Assembly (NCBI RefSeq): GCF_000306945.1
Contig: NC_018518.1
Coordinates: forward strand, 2,914,001-2,978,000
Direction of reading: 5' to 3'
DNA from: Bordetella pertussis 18323
GTDB lineage: Bacteria > Pseudomonadota > Gammaproteobacteria > Burkholderiales > Burkholderiaceae_B
Length of the DNA: 64,000 nucleotides
The number at the start of each line of letters is the position of its first letter. Position 1 is the first letter of the stretch. Positions 1 through 10,420 of the stretch are shown here, in pieces. The notes under the pieces were generated by a model. That model worked only from the letters and a program-made list of their open reading frames with translations, ran no database searches and was not told where the DNA came from. The position numbers and the translations under genes were made by a program.

Positions 1-296
1 TCGCCCTCGCCGATGAATATGCAACGCTCGGGCAAATGGAACAGGCCCAGGAAGTCGACGAAATCGCTCTTGATGAAGCGCAGGCCGCGCAGATAATCCA
101 GCTCCTCGCTGGTGAAGCGCAGCTGGCACAGCTCGTGCACCTCGGCGCGTATTTCGTCGAGATAGGGCCGCAGATTGATGCCCGGAGTACGGCACTTGTA
201 GCGGTACTCGACCTGTGCAGCCGGAAAATGATGCAGCACGACCTGCATCATGCTGAATTTGTACAGGTCCGTGTCGAGCAGCGATGTGATGATCAT
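1..296 (-). CDS. pncB: Nicotinate phosphoribosyltransferase, N-terminal part (runs off window)
   Basis: PncB converts nicotinate and PRPP to nicotinate mononucleotide in the NAD salvage pathway in the cytosol. Only the first 98 codons are in the window; the gene continues past base 1. The translation begins [18 protein letters not shown] and goes on with YRYKCRTP at about residues 33-40, the conserved opening of the family (Tyr and Phe of DLYKFSM line the substrate pocket). The ATG at 294-296 fits this conserved start. The gene is divergent from fdxA, with about 165 bp between the starts. The product is clear from the N-terminus alone; completeness cannot be judged. Confidence 0.9.
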   Translation of the reverse strand, partial: MIITSLLDTDLYKFSMMQVVLHHFPAAQVEYRYKCRTPGINLRPYLDEIRAEVHELCQLRFTSEELDYLRGLRFIKSDFVDFLGLFHLPERCIFIGEG

Positions 297-462
297 GATG
301 GCGCGAAACTGTTGCCGCGAAACGTTTCGGCACACCATAGCATACCGCGCGCCGGCGGGCCGGCCGCCACTACCGGCGCCAGGGTCTTGGTCGCCCCGCC
401 GGCGCGCATTGGGTAAAATCGCTTCAATAATGCAACGGCCGCCCGGCACCCGGAGTTCCTGA

Positions 463-786
463 ATGACCCACGTAGTCACCGAAAACTGTATCAAGTGCAA
501 GTACACCGATTGCGTGGATGTGTGCCCGGTGGACTGTTTTCGAGAGGGTCCGAACTTCCTCGTGATCGACCCCGACGAATGCATCGACTGTGCGGTATGC
601 ATCCCGGAATGCCCGGCCAATGCCATTTACGCGGAAGAAGACGTGCCGCAGGACCAGGTCCCATTCATTGCGCTCAACGTCGAGCTGTCGGCCGAGTTTC
701 CCAGCATCAGCCGGGCCAAGAAGCCGCTCGAAGACGCCGACCAATGGAACGGGGTGCAGGACAAGCTGCAATACCTGGAAAAGTAA
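463..786 (+). CDS. fdxA: Ferredoxin FdxA, 3Fe-4S/4Fe-4S type
   Basis: This is a small soluble electron carrier of 107 residues. Cys9, Cys17 and Cys21 fit a 3Fe-4S site. Cys40, Cys43, Cys46 and Cys50 (C-x2-C-x2-C-x3-C) fit a 4Fe-4S site, with a further Cys25 available. The C-terminal extension after the clusters is typical of the 7Fe FdxA family. It lies 45 bp upstream of a ferredoxin-NADP reductase gene on the same strand, so FdxA is a plausible partner of that enzyme. A TAAAAT-like hexamer lies about 45 bp upstream of the start, but no convincing -35 box was found. Confidence 0.95.
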   Translation: MTHVVTENCIKCKYTDCVDVCPVDCFREGPNFLVIDPDECIDCAVCIPECPANAIYAEEDVPQDQVPFIALNVELSAEFPSISRAKKPLEDADQWNGVQDKLQYLEK

Positions 787-831
787 CCCTCTGTCCGGTC
801 CGCCGCTGCGCGGCCCGGCCGCGCCACGCCG

Positions 832-1629
832 ATGACCGATACCAAGTACACGCGCCAGACCATCACCGCCGTCCAGACCTGGGTGCCGGGCAAACTGTTT
901 TCGGTGCGCGTCACCCGAGACCCCGCCTTCCTCTTCCAGGCTGGCCAGTTCGCCCGCGTCGGCCTGCCCGACAGCGACGATCCGCAGGCCGAACCCAGCG
1001 TATGGCGCGCCTACTCCATGGTCTCCGCGCCCGAGGAGCCATGGCTGGAGTTCTATTCCATCGTGGTCCCCGAAGGCCAGTTCAGCCCGCGCATGGAGCG
1101 CCTGCAGCCCGGCGACGCCCTCTATGTGGAAAAGAAGCCGTTCGGCTTCCTGACCATAGACCGCTTCGCCCCGGGCGGCGACCTCTGGCTGCTGGCTTCC
1201 GGCACGGGCCTGTCGGCCTATCTGTCCATCTTGCGCGACCCGGCCACCTGGCGCGCCGTCGACCGCATCATCCTCGTGCACGGGGTGCGCAGCGCCGAGG
1301 AACTGGCCTATCGCGACGAAATCGAGCAATGGCGCAGCCAGCCCGCGTTCGCCCCCTATTTCGAGGCCGACCCGCGCAAGCTGATCTACCTGCCGATCGC
1401 CACGCGCGAGACCCTGCCCGGCATGCCGCAGGCGCGCCTGACCACGCTGATCGCCGACGGACGGCTCGAACAGCTGGCGGGCCAGCCGCTGGACCCGCAG
1501 CGCGCCAAGATCATGCTGTGCGGCAACCCGGCCATGCTGGCCGACGCCCGCAAGCTGCTGAGCGAACGCGGTTTCGCCCCCGGCCGGCGCGGCATACCCG
1601 GCAATCTGGCGGTCGAAAACTACTGGTAA
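832..1629 (+). CDS. fpr: Ferredoxin-NADP(+) reductase
   Basis: This 265-residue flavoprotein exchanges electrons between NADPH and ferredoxin or flavodoxin. RAYSMVS at residues 59-65 is the FAD-binding R-x-Y-S motif. GTGLSAYLS near residue 124 begins the NADP domain, and the chain ends VENYW, with the C-terminal aromatic residue that stacks on FAD in the bacterial class. Length and both domains are normal. It follows fdxA directly, and the pair is probably co-transcribed. About 20 bp after the stop is a GC-rich stretch with C6/G5 runs that may form a weak hairpin. Confidence 0.93.
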   Translation: MTDTKYTRQTITAVQTWVPGKLFSVRVTRDPAFLFQAGQFARVGLPDSDDPQAEPSVWRAYSMVSAPEEPWLEFYSIVVPEGQFSPRMERLQPGDALYVEKKPFGFLTIDRFAPGGDLWLLASGTGLSAYLSILRDPATWRAVDRIILVHGVRSAEELAYRDEIEQWRSQPAFAPYFEADPRKLIYLPIATRETLPGMPQARLTTLIADGRLEQLAGQPLDPQRAKIMLCGNPAMLADARKLLSERGFAPGRRGIPGNLAVENYW

Positions 1630-1774
1630 TCCCCCCTATGGCAGGGGGAATCCGCCATGAGGGGGTCGCTTTTTCACAACATTTGTGCACCAAAGCCTTA
1701 ATCTGAACAGACAGATTCAAAATATTGATATTTCTGGCGACAATAAGACGTCAGTCTTATTAGGTCATGTCGCG

Positions 1775-3001
<1,227 letters not shown>

Positions 3002-3056
3002 TGCGGCCGCGCGCTCCCTGCAACGGGCCGCCTGGCCCGTTTCTGCTTTTTACGCC

Positions 3057-3698
3057 ATGTCTTCCTGTAGTTCGCTGGTCGACCGCATCGACGCCCTGCT
3101 GCCGCAGACGCAGTGCACGAAGTGCGGCTACGACGGTTGCCGGCCCTATGCGCAGGCCATCGCCGACGGCGCCGCGGCCATCAACCGCTGCCCGCCCGGC
3201 GACGAGTCCGGCGTCGCGGCGCTGGCCGCCCTGCTCGACACGCCGCCGCTGCCGCTGGACCGCGCGCGCGGCGAACCCGGGCCGCTGCTGGTGGCAGTCA
3301 TCGACGAGGCCCATTGCATCGGCTGCACGCTGTGCATGAAGGCCTGCCCGGTCGATGCCATCGTCGGCGCCAACAAGCGCATGCATACGGTGCTGGCCGA
3401 CTGGTGCACGGGTTGCGACCTGTGCGTGGCGCCTTGCCCGGTCGACTGCATCGACATGCGCCCGGCTGCGCGCGTGTGGTCCGAGGCCGACGCGCAAGCC
3501 GCGCGCCAGCGCCACCAGCAACGCCAGGCCCGGGTGCGGCGCGAAACGGCCGCCAACGAACGGCTGATGGCCGCGACCGCCGAGCCGGCGCCCCAGCCCG
3601 CCGCGACCGAAAGCGCCGAGGATGCCGCCCGCAAACGTTCCACCATCGAGGCGGCGCTGGCCCGCGCCCGCGCCCGCCGCTCAGCCCAGCGCCCATGA
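3057..3698 (+). CDS. RnfB-like double-cluster ferredoxin
   Basis: This 213-residue protein has an RnfB-type N-terminal 4Fe-4S domain (CTKCGYDGC with a later RCPPG, residues about 19-47) followed by two 4Fe-4S motifs, [12 protein letters not shown] and [12 protein letters not shown], at about 85-130. It then has an Ala/Arg/Gln-rich, probably helical tail. The N-terminal membrane helix of classical RnfB is missing and no other rnf genes lie nearby, so it is the stand-alone form common in beta-proteobacteria. Its stop overlaps the nth start (ATGA). Nth carries a 4Fe-4S cluster, but the functional link is only inference; the electron partner is unknown. Confidence 0.85.
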   Translation: MSSCSSLVDRIDALLPQTQCTKCGYDGCRPYAQAIADGAAAINRCPPGDESGVAALAALLDTPPLPLDRARGEPGPLLVAVIDEAHCIGCTLCMKACPVDAIVGANKRMHTVLADWCTGCDLCVAPCPVDCIDMRPAARVWSEADAQAARQRHQQRQARVRRETAANERLMAATAEPAPQPAATESAEDAARKRSTIEAALARARARRSAQRP

Positions 3699-4330
3699 AC
3701 GCCGTCAAACGCCGCGAAATCTTCGCCCGCCTGCAAGCCGCCAATCCCAAACCCACCACCGAGCTCGAATACGAGACGCCGTTCCAGTTGCTGATCGCGG
3801 TGCTGCTGTCGGCCCAGGCGACCGACAAGTCGGTCAACCTGGCCACGCGCAAATTCTTCCCGCGCCATGGCACGCCGCAGGCCATGCTGGAACTGGGCGA
3901 GGAAGGGCTGGCCGAGTACATCAAGACCATCGGCCTGTACCGCACCAAGGCCAAGAACGCCATCGCCACCTGTCGCCTCCTGCTCGAGCGCCACGGCGGC
4001 GAAGTGCCGCAAAGCCGCGAAGCGCTGGAGGCCCTGCCCGGCGTGGGCCGCAAGACCGCCAACGTGGTGCTCAACACCGCCTTCGGCGAGGCCACCATCG
4101 CGGTCGACACGCACATCTTCCGCGTCTCCAACCGCACCGGCATCGCCCCCGGCAAGAACGTGCTGGAGGTCGAGCGCAAGCTGGAGAAGGTGGTGCCGCG
4201 CGAGTACCTGCTGGATGCCCACCATTGGCTCATCCTGCATGGCCGCTACGTGTGCGTGGCGCGCAAGCCCAAATGCCCGCAGTGCGGCATCTCGGACCTG
4301 TGCGAATACAAGCTGAAAACCAAGGCCTGA
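3695..4330 (+). CDS. nth: Endonuclease III, DNA glycosylase/AP lyase
   Basis: This base-excision repair enzyme removes oxidised pyrimidines and cleaves the abasic strand. It has 211 residues, the normal length. [12 protein letters not shown] near residue 40, the helix-hairpin-helix [12 protein letters not shown] with the catalytic Lys, and AVDTHIFR with the catalytic Asp are all present. The C-terminal 4Fe-4S loop fits C-x6-C-x2-C-x5-C. The ATG overlaps the stop of the RnfB-like gene by 4 bp, indicating translational coupling. No clear terminator was seen after it; the next gene starts about 260 bp downstream. Confidence 0.96.
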   Translation: MNAVKRREIFARLQAANPKPTTELEYETPFQLLIAVLLSAQATDKSVNLATRKFFPRHGTPQAMLELGEEGLAEYIKTIGLYRTKAKNAIATCRLLLERHGGEVPQSREALEALPGVGRKTANVVLNTAFGEATIAVDTHIFRVSNRTGIAPGKNVLEVERKLEKVVPREYLLDAHHWLILHGRYVCVARKPKCPQCGISDLCEYKLKTKA

Positions 4331-4588
4331 ACGCCGCGCGCCAGGCCGCCGCTTGCTGCTGTGCACGACGCCCGGCCGCCCGCGGATAACCCCTGCGACA
4401 TCGTGGGAAACACCGTGGAAACCCTGGTTTCTGAAGCGTTTTGACGGATTTCTTACTGCTGTTTGTCGGCTGTTTGACAATCGGGCATGCGGCAGCGCAA
4501 AACCTATGAAAAACCCTCATGGCAATTTGATAACCGGGTCCGCATACTCGCCGCAACTCTTAAAAAAAACCAAAGCGGATGCGGCGCA

Positions 4589-5362
4589 ATGGATGACACG
4601 ATCCTGGAGACAAAAGGCCTGACCAAGGAGTTCCGCGGCTTTGTCGCGGTCAATGGGGTCGATCTGCGTGTCAAGCGCGGCCAGATCCACGCGCTGATCG
4701 GTCCCAACGGCGCCGGCAAGACCACCTGCTTCAACCTGCTGACCAAATTCCTGGCGCCCACCTCGGGCACCATCGTTTTCAACGGCCGCGACATCACCCG
4801 CGAGCGGCCGGCCCAGATCGCACGGCGCGGCATCATCCGTTCGTTCCAGATCTCGGCGGTGTTCCCGCGCCTGACCGTACTGGAAAACGTGCGCCTGGGC
4901 CTGCAGCGCAAGACCGGGCTGTCGTTCCAGTTCTGGCGCAGCGAGCGGCAGCTGGCGGCGCTGAACCAGCCCGCGCTGCGCCTGCTCGAGGAGGTCGACC
5001 TGGCCTCCTTCGCCCATGAGCTGACGATCAACCTGCCTTACGGCCGCAAGCGCGCGCTGGAGATCGCCACCACGCTGGCGATGGAGCCCGAGCTGATGCT
5101 GCTGGACGAACCCACCCAGGGCATGGGCCACGAGGACGTCGCCCGCGTGACGCAATTGATCAAGCGTGTCAGCGCGGGCCGCACCATCCTGATGGTCGAG
5201 CACAACATGAACGTGGTGTCCTCGATCGCCGACACGATCACGGTACTGGCGCGCGGCGCGGTGCTGGCCGAAGGCCCCTACGCCGAGGTCTCGCGCCATC
5301 CCGCCGTGATGCAGGCATACATGGGCACCACCAACGGCGAACTGCAAGGAGCGCACGCATGA
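4589..5362 (+). CDS. livG: Branched-chain amino acid-type ABC transporter ATPase, LivG class
   Basis: This 257-residue nucleotide-binding subunit of an amino acid (HAAT family) importer has Walker A GPNGAGKTT near residue 38, a Walker B with LLDEPTQGM, and the switch histidine in MVEHNM, which marks the catalytically complete LivG partner. The start used (MDDTILETKGL) matches the family; the open frame extends upstream to 4487 but that part is AT-rich leader, not conserved protein. It overlaps livF by 4 bp (ATGA). The substrate cannot be read from sequence; leucine-type amino acids, other amides or aromatic acids are all possible for this family. Confidence 0.92.
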   Translation: MDDTILETKGLTKEFRGFVAVNGVDLRVKRGQIHALIGPNGAGKTTCFNLLTKFLAPTSGTIVFNGRDITRERPAQIARRGIIRSFQISAVFPRLTVLENVRLGLQRKTGLSFQFWRSERQLAALNQPALRLLEEVDLASFAHELTINLPYGRKRALEIATTLAMEPELMLLDEPTQGMGHEDVARVTQLIKRVSAGRTILMVEHNMNVVSSIADTITVLARGAVLAEGPYAEVSRHPAVMQAYMGTTNGELQGAHA

Positions 5363-6069
5363 GTATCCCCGCTCTCGAGATCGCGGGCCTGCAGGCCTGG
5401 TACGGGGAATCGCATATCCTGCACGGCGTGGACATGCAGGTCGGCCAGGGCGAAGTGGTCACGCTGCTCGGCCGCAACGGCGCCGGCCGCACCACCACGC
5501 TGCGCGCCATCCTCGGGCTGACCGGGGCGCGCCAGGGATCGGTGCGCATCCATGGCACCGAATCGATCGAGCTGCCCACCTACAAGATCGCGCACCTGGG
5601 CGTGGGCTATTGCCCGGAGGAACGGGGCATCTTCGCCAGCCTCTCGTGCGAGGAGAACCTGCTGCTGCCGCCGCCGGTCGGCGCGCTGGGCGGCGGCATG
5701 TCGCTGACCGAAATCTACGACATGTTCCCCAACCTGCATGAACGCCGCAACTCTCCCGGCACCCGCCTGTCGGGCGGCGAACAGCAGATGCTGGCGGTGG
5801 CGCGCATTCTGCGCACCGGCGCGAACCTCCTGCTGCTCGACGAGATTTCCGAAGGCCTGGCGCCGGTGATCGTGCAAGCCCTGGCGCGCATGATCATGGC
5901 GCTCAAGGAGCGCGGCTATACCATCGTCATGGTGGAACAGAATTTCCACTTCGCCGCGCCGCTGGCCGACCGCTTCTACGTCATGGAGCACGGCCAGATC
6001 GTCGAACACTTCGAAGCCGCCGAACTGTCACGGAAACAGGGCACGCTCAACGAACTGCTGGGCGTGTAG
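5359..6069 (+). CDS. livF: Branched-chain amino acid-type ABC transporter ATPase, LivF class
   Basis: This is the second ATPase of the importer, 236 residues. It has the signature LSGGEQQML and a Walker B ending LLLLDEIS (Ile where Pro is usual). The switch position reads VEQNF, Gln instead of His, as usual for LivF. Walker A reads GRNGAGRTT: Arg44 (codon at 5488-5490) replaces the invariant Lys that contacts the ATP phosphates. It overlaps livG and precedes the binding-protein gene by about 60 bp. The substitution may make this site weak or non-hydrolytic, leaving LivG as the main motor. Confidence 0.9.
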   Translation: MSIPALEIAGLQAWYGESHILHGVDMQVGQGEVVTLLGRNGAGRTTTLRAILGLTGARQGSVRIHGTESIELPTYKIAHLGVGYCPEERGIFASLSCEENLLLPPPVGALGGGMSLTEIYDMFPNLHERRNSPGTRLSGGEQQMLAVARILRTGANLLLLDEISEGLAPVIVQALARMIMALKERGYTIVMVEQNFHFAAPLADRFYVMEHGQIVEHFEAAELSRKQGTLNELLGV

Positions 6070-6127
6070 AAAACCAGCCTGTCACCCGCCGTATCACGGC
6101 ACCCCACACAGGAAGAGGAGTCATCCC

Positions 6128-7342
6128 ATGAAGCTGCACAAAATCACTGTTGCACTGGCCGTGGCTGGCCTGGGATTCGCCGGGCTACCCGCCCAGGCCC
6201 AAGGCATCTCCGATGATGTCATCCGCATCGGCTTCATTACCGACATGTCCGGGGTCTACTCGGACATCGACGGCAAGGCGGGCGTGGAAGCGATCCGCAT
6301 GGCCATCGAAGACGCCGGCGGCGCCATCAATGGCAAGAAGATAGAACTGGTGTCGGCCGATCACCAGAACAAGGCCGACATCGCCTCGGCCCGCACGCGC
6401 GAATGGATCGACCAGCAGAAGGTCGACATGATCATCGGCGGCACCAACTCGTCGACCAGCCTGGCCATCGCGCAGGTGGCGGCCGAGAAGAAGAAGCCGT
6501 TCCTCGCCGTGGGCGCCGGGGCCTCCGATCTGACCAATGCCCAGTGCTCGCCCTACACCATCCACTATGCCTACGACACCGTCGCGCTGGCGCGCGGCAC
6601 CGGCTCGGCGGTAGTGAAGGACGGCGGCAAGACCTGGTTCTTCCTGACCGCTGACTACGCGTTCGGCCATGCGCTGGAGCGCGACACCGCCAACGTCGTC
6701 AAGGCCTCCGGCGGCGAGGTCAAGGGCCAGGTGCGCGCGCCGCTGGGCGCTTCCGATTTCTCGTCGTTCCTGCTGCAGGCGCAGGCTTCGGACGCACAGA
6801 TCCTGGGCCTGGCCAACGCCGGCGGCGACACCATCAACTCGATCAAGGCCGCCAACGAGTTCGGCGTGACGGCGACCATGAAAATGGCCGGCCTGCTGGT
6901 CTTCATCAACGACATCCACTCGCTGGGCCTGGACGCCACCAAGGGCATGTACCTGACCGACGGCTGGTACTGGGACCAGAGCGACGCCTCGCGCGCCTGG
7001 GCCAAGAAGTTCGAGGACAAGATCGGGCGCAAGCCGTCGATGCTGCAGGCGGGCGACTACTCCGCGGCCATGTTCTACCTGAACGCCGTGAAGGCCACGG
7101 GTTCGGACGACGGCGACGCCACCATGAAGTGGATGAAGTCGAACAAGATCAACGACTTCTTCGCCCAGGGCGGCTACGTGCGCGAGGACGGCCGCATGAT
7201 CCACGACATGTACCTGATGAAGGTCAAGTCCAAGGAAGAGTCCAAGGGCCCGTGGGACTACTACAACGTGGTGGCCACGCTGCCGGGCGACGAGGTCTAC
7301 ACCAAGCTGTCCGAATCGACCTGCCCGTTGCTCAAGAAGTAA
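6128..7342 (+). CDS. Periplasmic substrate-binding protein of Liv-type ABC importer
   Basis: This 404-residue type I periplasmic binding protein (Peripla_BP_6) has a clear signal peptide with cleavage likely after LPAQAQ near residue 25. The mature protein begins with the typical IRIGFITDMSGVYSDIDGKA region, and a ligand-loop GGTNSSTS follows near residue 105. A strong Shine-Dalgarno (GGAAGAGGAG) lies 8 bp before the ATG. It lies between the ATPase and permease genes of the operon. The ligand is not determined. A perfect hairpin sits just after its stop. Confidence 0.9.
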   Translation: MKLHKITVALAVAGLGFAGLPAQAQGISDDVIRIGFITDMSGVYSDIDGKAGVEAIRMAIEDAGGAINGKKIELVSADHQNKADIASARTREWIDQQKVDMIIGGTNSSTSLAIAQVAAEKKKPFLAVGAGASDLTNAQCSPYTIHYAYDTVALARGTGSAVVKDGGKTWFFLTADYAFGHALERDTANVVKASGGEVKGQVRAPLGASDFSSFLLQAQASDAQILGLANAGGDTINSIKAANEFGVTATMKMAGLLVFINDIHSLGLDATKGMYLTDGWYWDQSDASRAWAKKFEDKIGRKPSMLQAGDYSAAMFYLNAVKATGSDDGDATMKWMKSNKINDFFAQGGYVREDGRMIHDMYLMKVKSKEESKGPWDYYNVVATLPGDEVYTKLSESTCPLLKK

Positions 7343-7358
7343 CCTCCTGAAGGAAGCC

Positions 7359-7391
7359 GACACGGCCTTGCTCATCCGGCAAGGCCGTGTC
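7359..7391 (+). promoter_or_regulatory. Intra-operon hairpin after the binding-protein gene
   Basis: A perfect 13-bp stem (GACACGGCCTTGC / GCAAGGCCGTGTC) with a 7-base loop lies 17 bp after the binding-protein stop and 43 bp before livH. There is no U-run, so it is not a standard intrinsic terminator. Such hairpins often protect the 3' end of binding-protein mRNA from exonucleases and let it be made in excess of the permease; that role is inferred. Confidence 0.7.
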
Positions 7392-7433
7392 GCGACCGGA
7401 CACGCCTACCCGTACGCGCAGGATTCATAACAG

Positions 7434-8321
7434 ATGACAGATCTATTCGGCATACCCATTCAGGCACTGTTGGGGCAGTTGCTGCTGGGGCTGGTCAACG
7501 GCTCGTTCTATGCCATGCTCTCGCTGGGGCTGGCCGTGATTTTCGGTCTGTTGAACGTCATCAACTTCGCCCACGGCGCCCTGTACATGCTGGGCGCCTT
7601 CGTGGCCTGGATGGGCCTGTCCTATCTGGGGCTCAATTACTGGATCATGCTGATCCTCGCCCCGCTGGTGGTCGGCCTGTTCGGCATCCTGATCGAAAAA
7701 CTGCTGCTGCGGCACCTGTACAAGCTGGACCACCTGTACGGCCTGCTGCTGACCTTCGGCCTGACGCTGCTCATCGAAGGCTTGTTTCGCAGTTTCTACG
7801 GCGTATCCGGCCAGCCGTACCCCACGCCGGAAGCGCTGCGCGGCGCCACCAACCTGGGGTTCATGGTGCTGCCGAACTACCGCGCCTGGGTCGTCGTGGC
7901 CTCGATCACGGTGTGCCTGACGACCTGGTTCGTCATCGAACGCACCCGCCTGGGCGCGCTGCTGCGCGCCGGCACCGAGAATCCGCGGCTGGTGGAAGCC
8001 TTCGGCGTCAACGTGCCGCGCATGATCACGCTGACCTACGGCTTCGGCGTCGCGCTGGCCGGCTTCGCCGGCGTGCTGGCCGCGCCGGTGCTGCAGATTT
8101 CCCCGCTGATGGGCTCCAACCTCATCATCGTGGTGTTCGCCGTCGTGGTGATCGGCGGCATGGGATCGATCATGGGCGCCATCGTGACCGGCCTGGGGCT
8201 GGGCGTCATCGAGGGCCTGACCAAGGTGTTCTGGCCCGAAGCGTCCAACACCGTCGTGTTCATCATCATGGCCATCGTGCTGCTGCTGCGCCCCGCCGGC
8301 CTGTTCGGGAAAGAGAAATGA
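7434..8321 (+). CDS. livH: ABC transporter permease, LivH class
   Basis: This inner-membrane permease of 295 residues has about eight hydrophobic segments. It shows the family pattern GLVNGSFYAMLSLGLAVIFG near the N-terminus and VINFAHGALYMLGAF, with a C-terminal GGMGSIMGAIVTGLGLG loop that contacts the ATPases. Its stop overlaps the livM start by 4 bp (ATGA). Length and layout are normal for LivH. Confidence 0.92.
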   Translation: MTDLFGIPIQALLGQLLLGLVNGSFYAMLSLGLAVIFGLLNVINFAHGALYMLGAFVAWMGLSYLGLNYWIMLILAPLVVGLFGILIEKLLLRHLYKLDHLYGLLLTFGLTLLIEGLFRSFYGVSGQPYPTPEALRGATNLGFMVLPNYRAWVVVASITVCLTTWFVIERTRLGALLRAGTENPRLVEAFGVNVPRMITLTYGFGVALAGFAGVLAAPVLQISPLMGSNLIIVVFAVVVIGGMGSIMGAIVTGLGLGVIEGLTKVFWPEASNTVVFIIMAIVLLLRPAGLFGKEK

Positions 8322-9295
8322 ATCGACAACTCCTGGGCTACGCCGCGTTCGCCATCGTCGTCGGCATCCTGCCGTACGTGGGCGTGTATCCGATCTTCGC
8401 CATGAAGGTCATGTGCTACGCGCTGTTCGCCTGCGCCTTCAACCTGCTGCTGGGCTATACCGGGCTGCTGTCGTTCGGCCACGCCGCCTTCCTGGGCAGC
8501 GCCGCCTACGCGGCCGGCCACGCACTGAAGGTATGGGGCCTGCCGACCGAGCTGGGCCTGGCCTTCGGAGTCGCGGTGACGGCCCTGCTGGGGCTGGCCA
8601 TGGGCGCGCTGGCCATACGCCGCAGCGGCATCTACTTCGCCATGATCACCCTGGCCCTGGCCCAGATGGTGTTCTTCTTCCTGCAGGCCCATTTCACCGG
8701 CGGCGAGGATGGCCTGCAGGGCGTGCCGCGCGGCACGCTGCTGGGCACCATAGACCTGCGCAACGACCTGAACCTGTACTACGTGGTCATGGGCATCTTC
8801 GCGCTGGGCTATTTCGTGATCTGGCGCACCGTGCACTCGCCGTTCGGCCAGGTGCTCAAGGGGCTGCGCGAGAACGAGCCGCGCGCCATCTCGCTGGGCT
8901 ATGACGTCGATCGCTTCAAGCTGGTCGCCTTCGTGCTGTCGGCCGCCATCGCCGGCCTGGCCGGCGCCACCAAGACGCTGGTATTCGTCTCGGCCACGCT
9001 GTCGGACGCAACCTGGCAAATGTCCGGGCTGGTCATCCTCATGACCCTGATCGGCGGCCTGGGCACGCTGACCGGCCCGATCCTGGGCGCCTTCATCGTC
9101 GTGCTGCTGGAGAACAAGGTCGGGGACTTCGGCCAGATGCTCACGCGCCTGACCGGCCTGGACTGGTTCCTGCGCCTGGGCGAGTCGGTCACCATCGTCA
9201 TCGGGCTGATCTTCGTGGTGTGCGTGATGGCATTCCGGCGCGGCATCGTGGGCGAACTGGTCGCGCTGCGCGAACGCCGGCAGGCGCGCACCTGA
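8318..9295 (+). CDS. livM: ABC transporter permease, LivM class
   Basis: This is the second permease subunit, 325 residues, with about ten hydrophobic segments. It carries the LivM pattern LLLGYTGLLSFGHAAFLG near residue 40 and the coupling-loop region NEPRAISLGYDV. It starts at the ATG overlapping the livH stop. It completes a five-gene G-F-binding protein-H-M operon. No strong terminator was seen before the next gene 95 bp downstream. Confidence 0.92.
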   Translation: MNRQLLGYAAFAIVVGILPYVGVYPIFAMKVMCYALFACAFNLLLGYTGLLSFGHAAFLGSAAYAAGHALKVWGLPTELGLAFGVAVTALLGLAMGALAIRRSGIYFAMITLALAQMVFFFLQAHFTGGEDGLQGVPRGTLLGTIDLRNDLNLYYVVMGIFALGYFVIWRTVHSPFGQVLKGLRENEPRAISLGYDVDRFKLVAFVLSAAIAGLAGATKTLVFVSATLSDATWQMSGLVILMTLIGGLGTLTGPILGAFIVVLLENKVGDFGQMLTRLTGLDWFLRLGESVTIVIGLIFVVCVMAFRRGIVGELVALRERRQART

Positions 9296-9390
9296 GCGCG
9301 GCTGCTGGGCAGGCCGGCCCGTGACGCCGTAGAATCGAACGGGTCTGGCGCCGGTCCGACGGACCGCGTCCCCACTTCGAGGTACCGCTC

Positions 9391-10389
9391 ATGCACGCCC
9401 CGCGTTTTGTCCGCGTGGCGCTGGCCGCCCTGGCCAGCGTCGCCGCCCTGACCTGCGCCCCTTCGGCCAGCGCTTGTGAAATCGACCGGCCGGTGCGCTT
9501 CAGCGGCCTGAACTGGGAGTCCAACCTGGTCATGGTCGGCATCCAGCGCTTCATCCTCGAAAAGGGCTATGGCTGCAAGACCGCGATGGAAATCGGCGAG
9601 ACCCTGCCCATGCTGGCGGCGCTGCAGCGCGGCGATGTCGACGTCACGCCGGAAGTCTGGCCGGGACAGATCGAAGGCGCCTGGAAAAAAGCCCTGGCTT
9701 CGGGCAAGGTGCTGGGCGTCGGCCATGTGTTCACGGCGGGCGAAGGCTGGTACGTGCCGCGCTATACCGTCGAACGCCACCCCGACCTCAGGCAGGCCGC
9801 CGATCTGCAACGCTACAAGAGCACCTTCACCGATCCGGAAGATCCCGCCAAGGGCCGCATCTACGGATGCCCGGCGGGCTGGGCCTGCGGCACGCTGAAC
9901 GAGAACCTGCTCAAGGCGCTGCAGCTGGAGCACGACTACAACCTGTTCGCGCCGGGCTCGGGCGCCGCGCAGAAGGCCGCCATCATGTCGGCCTACAAGC
10001 GCAAGCGCGATATCGTCTTCTACTACTGGACGCCCACAGCGCTGGTCGGCGCCCTGGACCTGGTCAAGCTGCAATTGCCGGCGTTCGACCAGGCCGCCTA
10101 CACCTGCATGACCGATCCCAGGTGCGCCAAGCCCGTGCCCACCGAGTTCAAGCCCAATCCGGTGGTCACCGGCCTGAACGCCGATTTCGCCCGCCAGGCG
10201 CCCGCCCTGCACCGCTTCTTCGAGGCCTTGACCGTCCCCGACGAGGCCATCGGCGCCACGCTGGGCTGGCTGGAAAACGAGAAGGCCGAAGCCGACGATG
10301 CCGCGCTGTACTTCCTGCGACAATACGGCGACGTCTGGAAAAAATGGGTGCCCGCCGATGTCGCGCAGCGCGTCCAGGCGGCGCTGTAG
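9391..10389 (+). CDS. Glycine betaine/choline-type (ProX/OpuAC) substrate-binding protein, orphan
   Basis: This 332-residue periplasmic binding protein has a signal peptide ending SASA-CE, so cleavage is near residue 28. PVRFSGLNWESN and GDVDVTPEVWPGQ match the OpuAC/ProX family that binds quaternary amines through aromatic cages (several Trp and Tyr in the ligand region). No ATPase or permease of the ProU type lies next to it, so it must serve a transporter encoded elsewhere or be a leftover. It ends 31 bp before the aminotransferase gene. Confidence 0.82.
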   Translation: MHAPRFVRVALAALASVAALTCAPSASACEIDRPVRFSGLNWESNLVMVGIQRFILEKGYGCKTAMEIGETLPMLAALQRGDVDVTPEVWPGQIEGAWKKALASGKVLGVGHVFTAGEGWYVPRYTVERHPDLRQAADLQRYKSTFTDPEDPAKGRIYGCPAGWACGTLNENLLKALQLEHDYNLFAPGSGAAQKAAIMSAYKRKRDIVFYYWTPTALVGALDLVKLQLPAFDQAAYTCMTDPRCAKPVPTEFKPNPVVTGLNADFARQAPALHRFFEALTVPDEAIGATLGWLENEKAEADDAALYFLRQYGDVWKKWVPADVAQRVQAAL

Positions 10390-10420
10390 GCGCACCCCGA
10401 TCACCAAGGAAGACCGCGGT

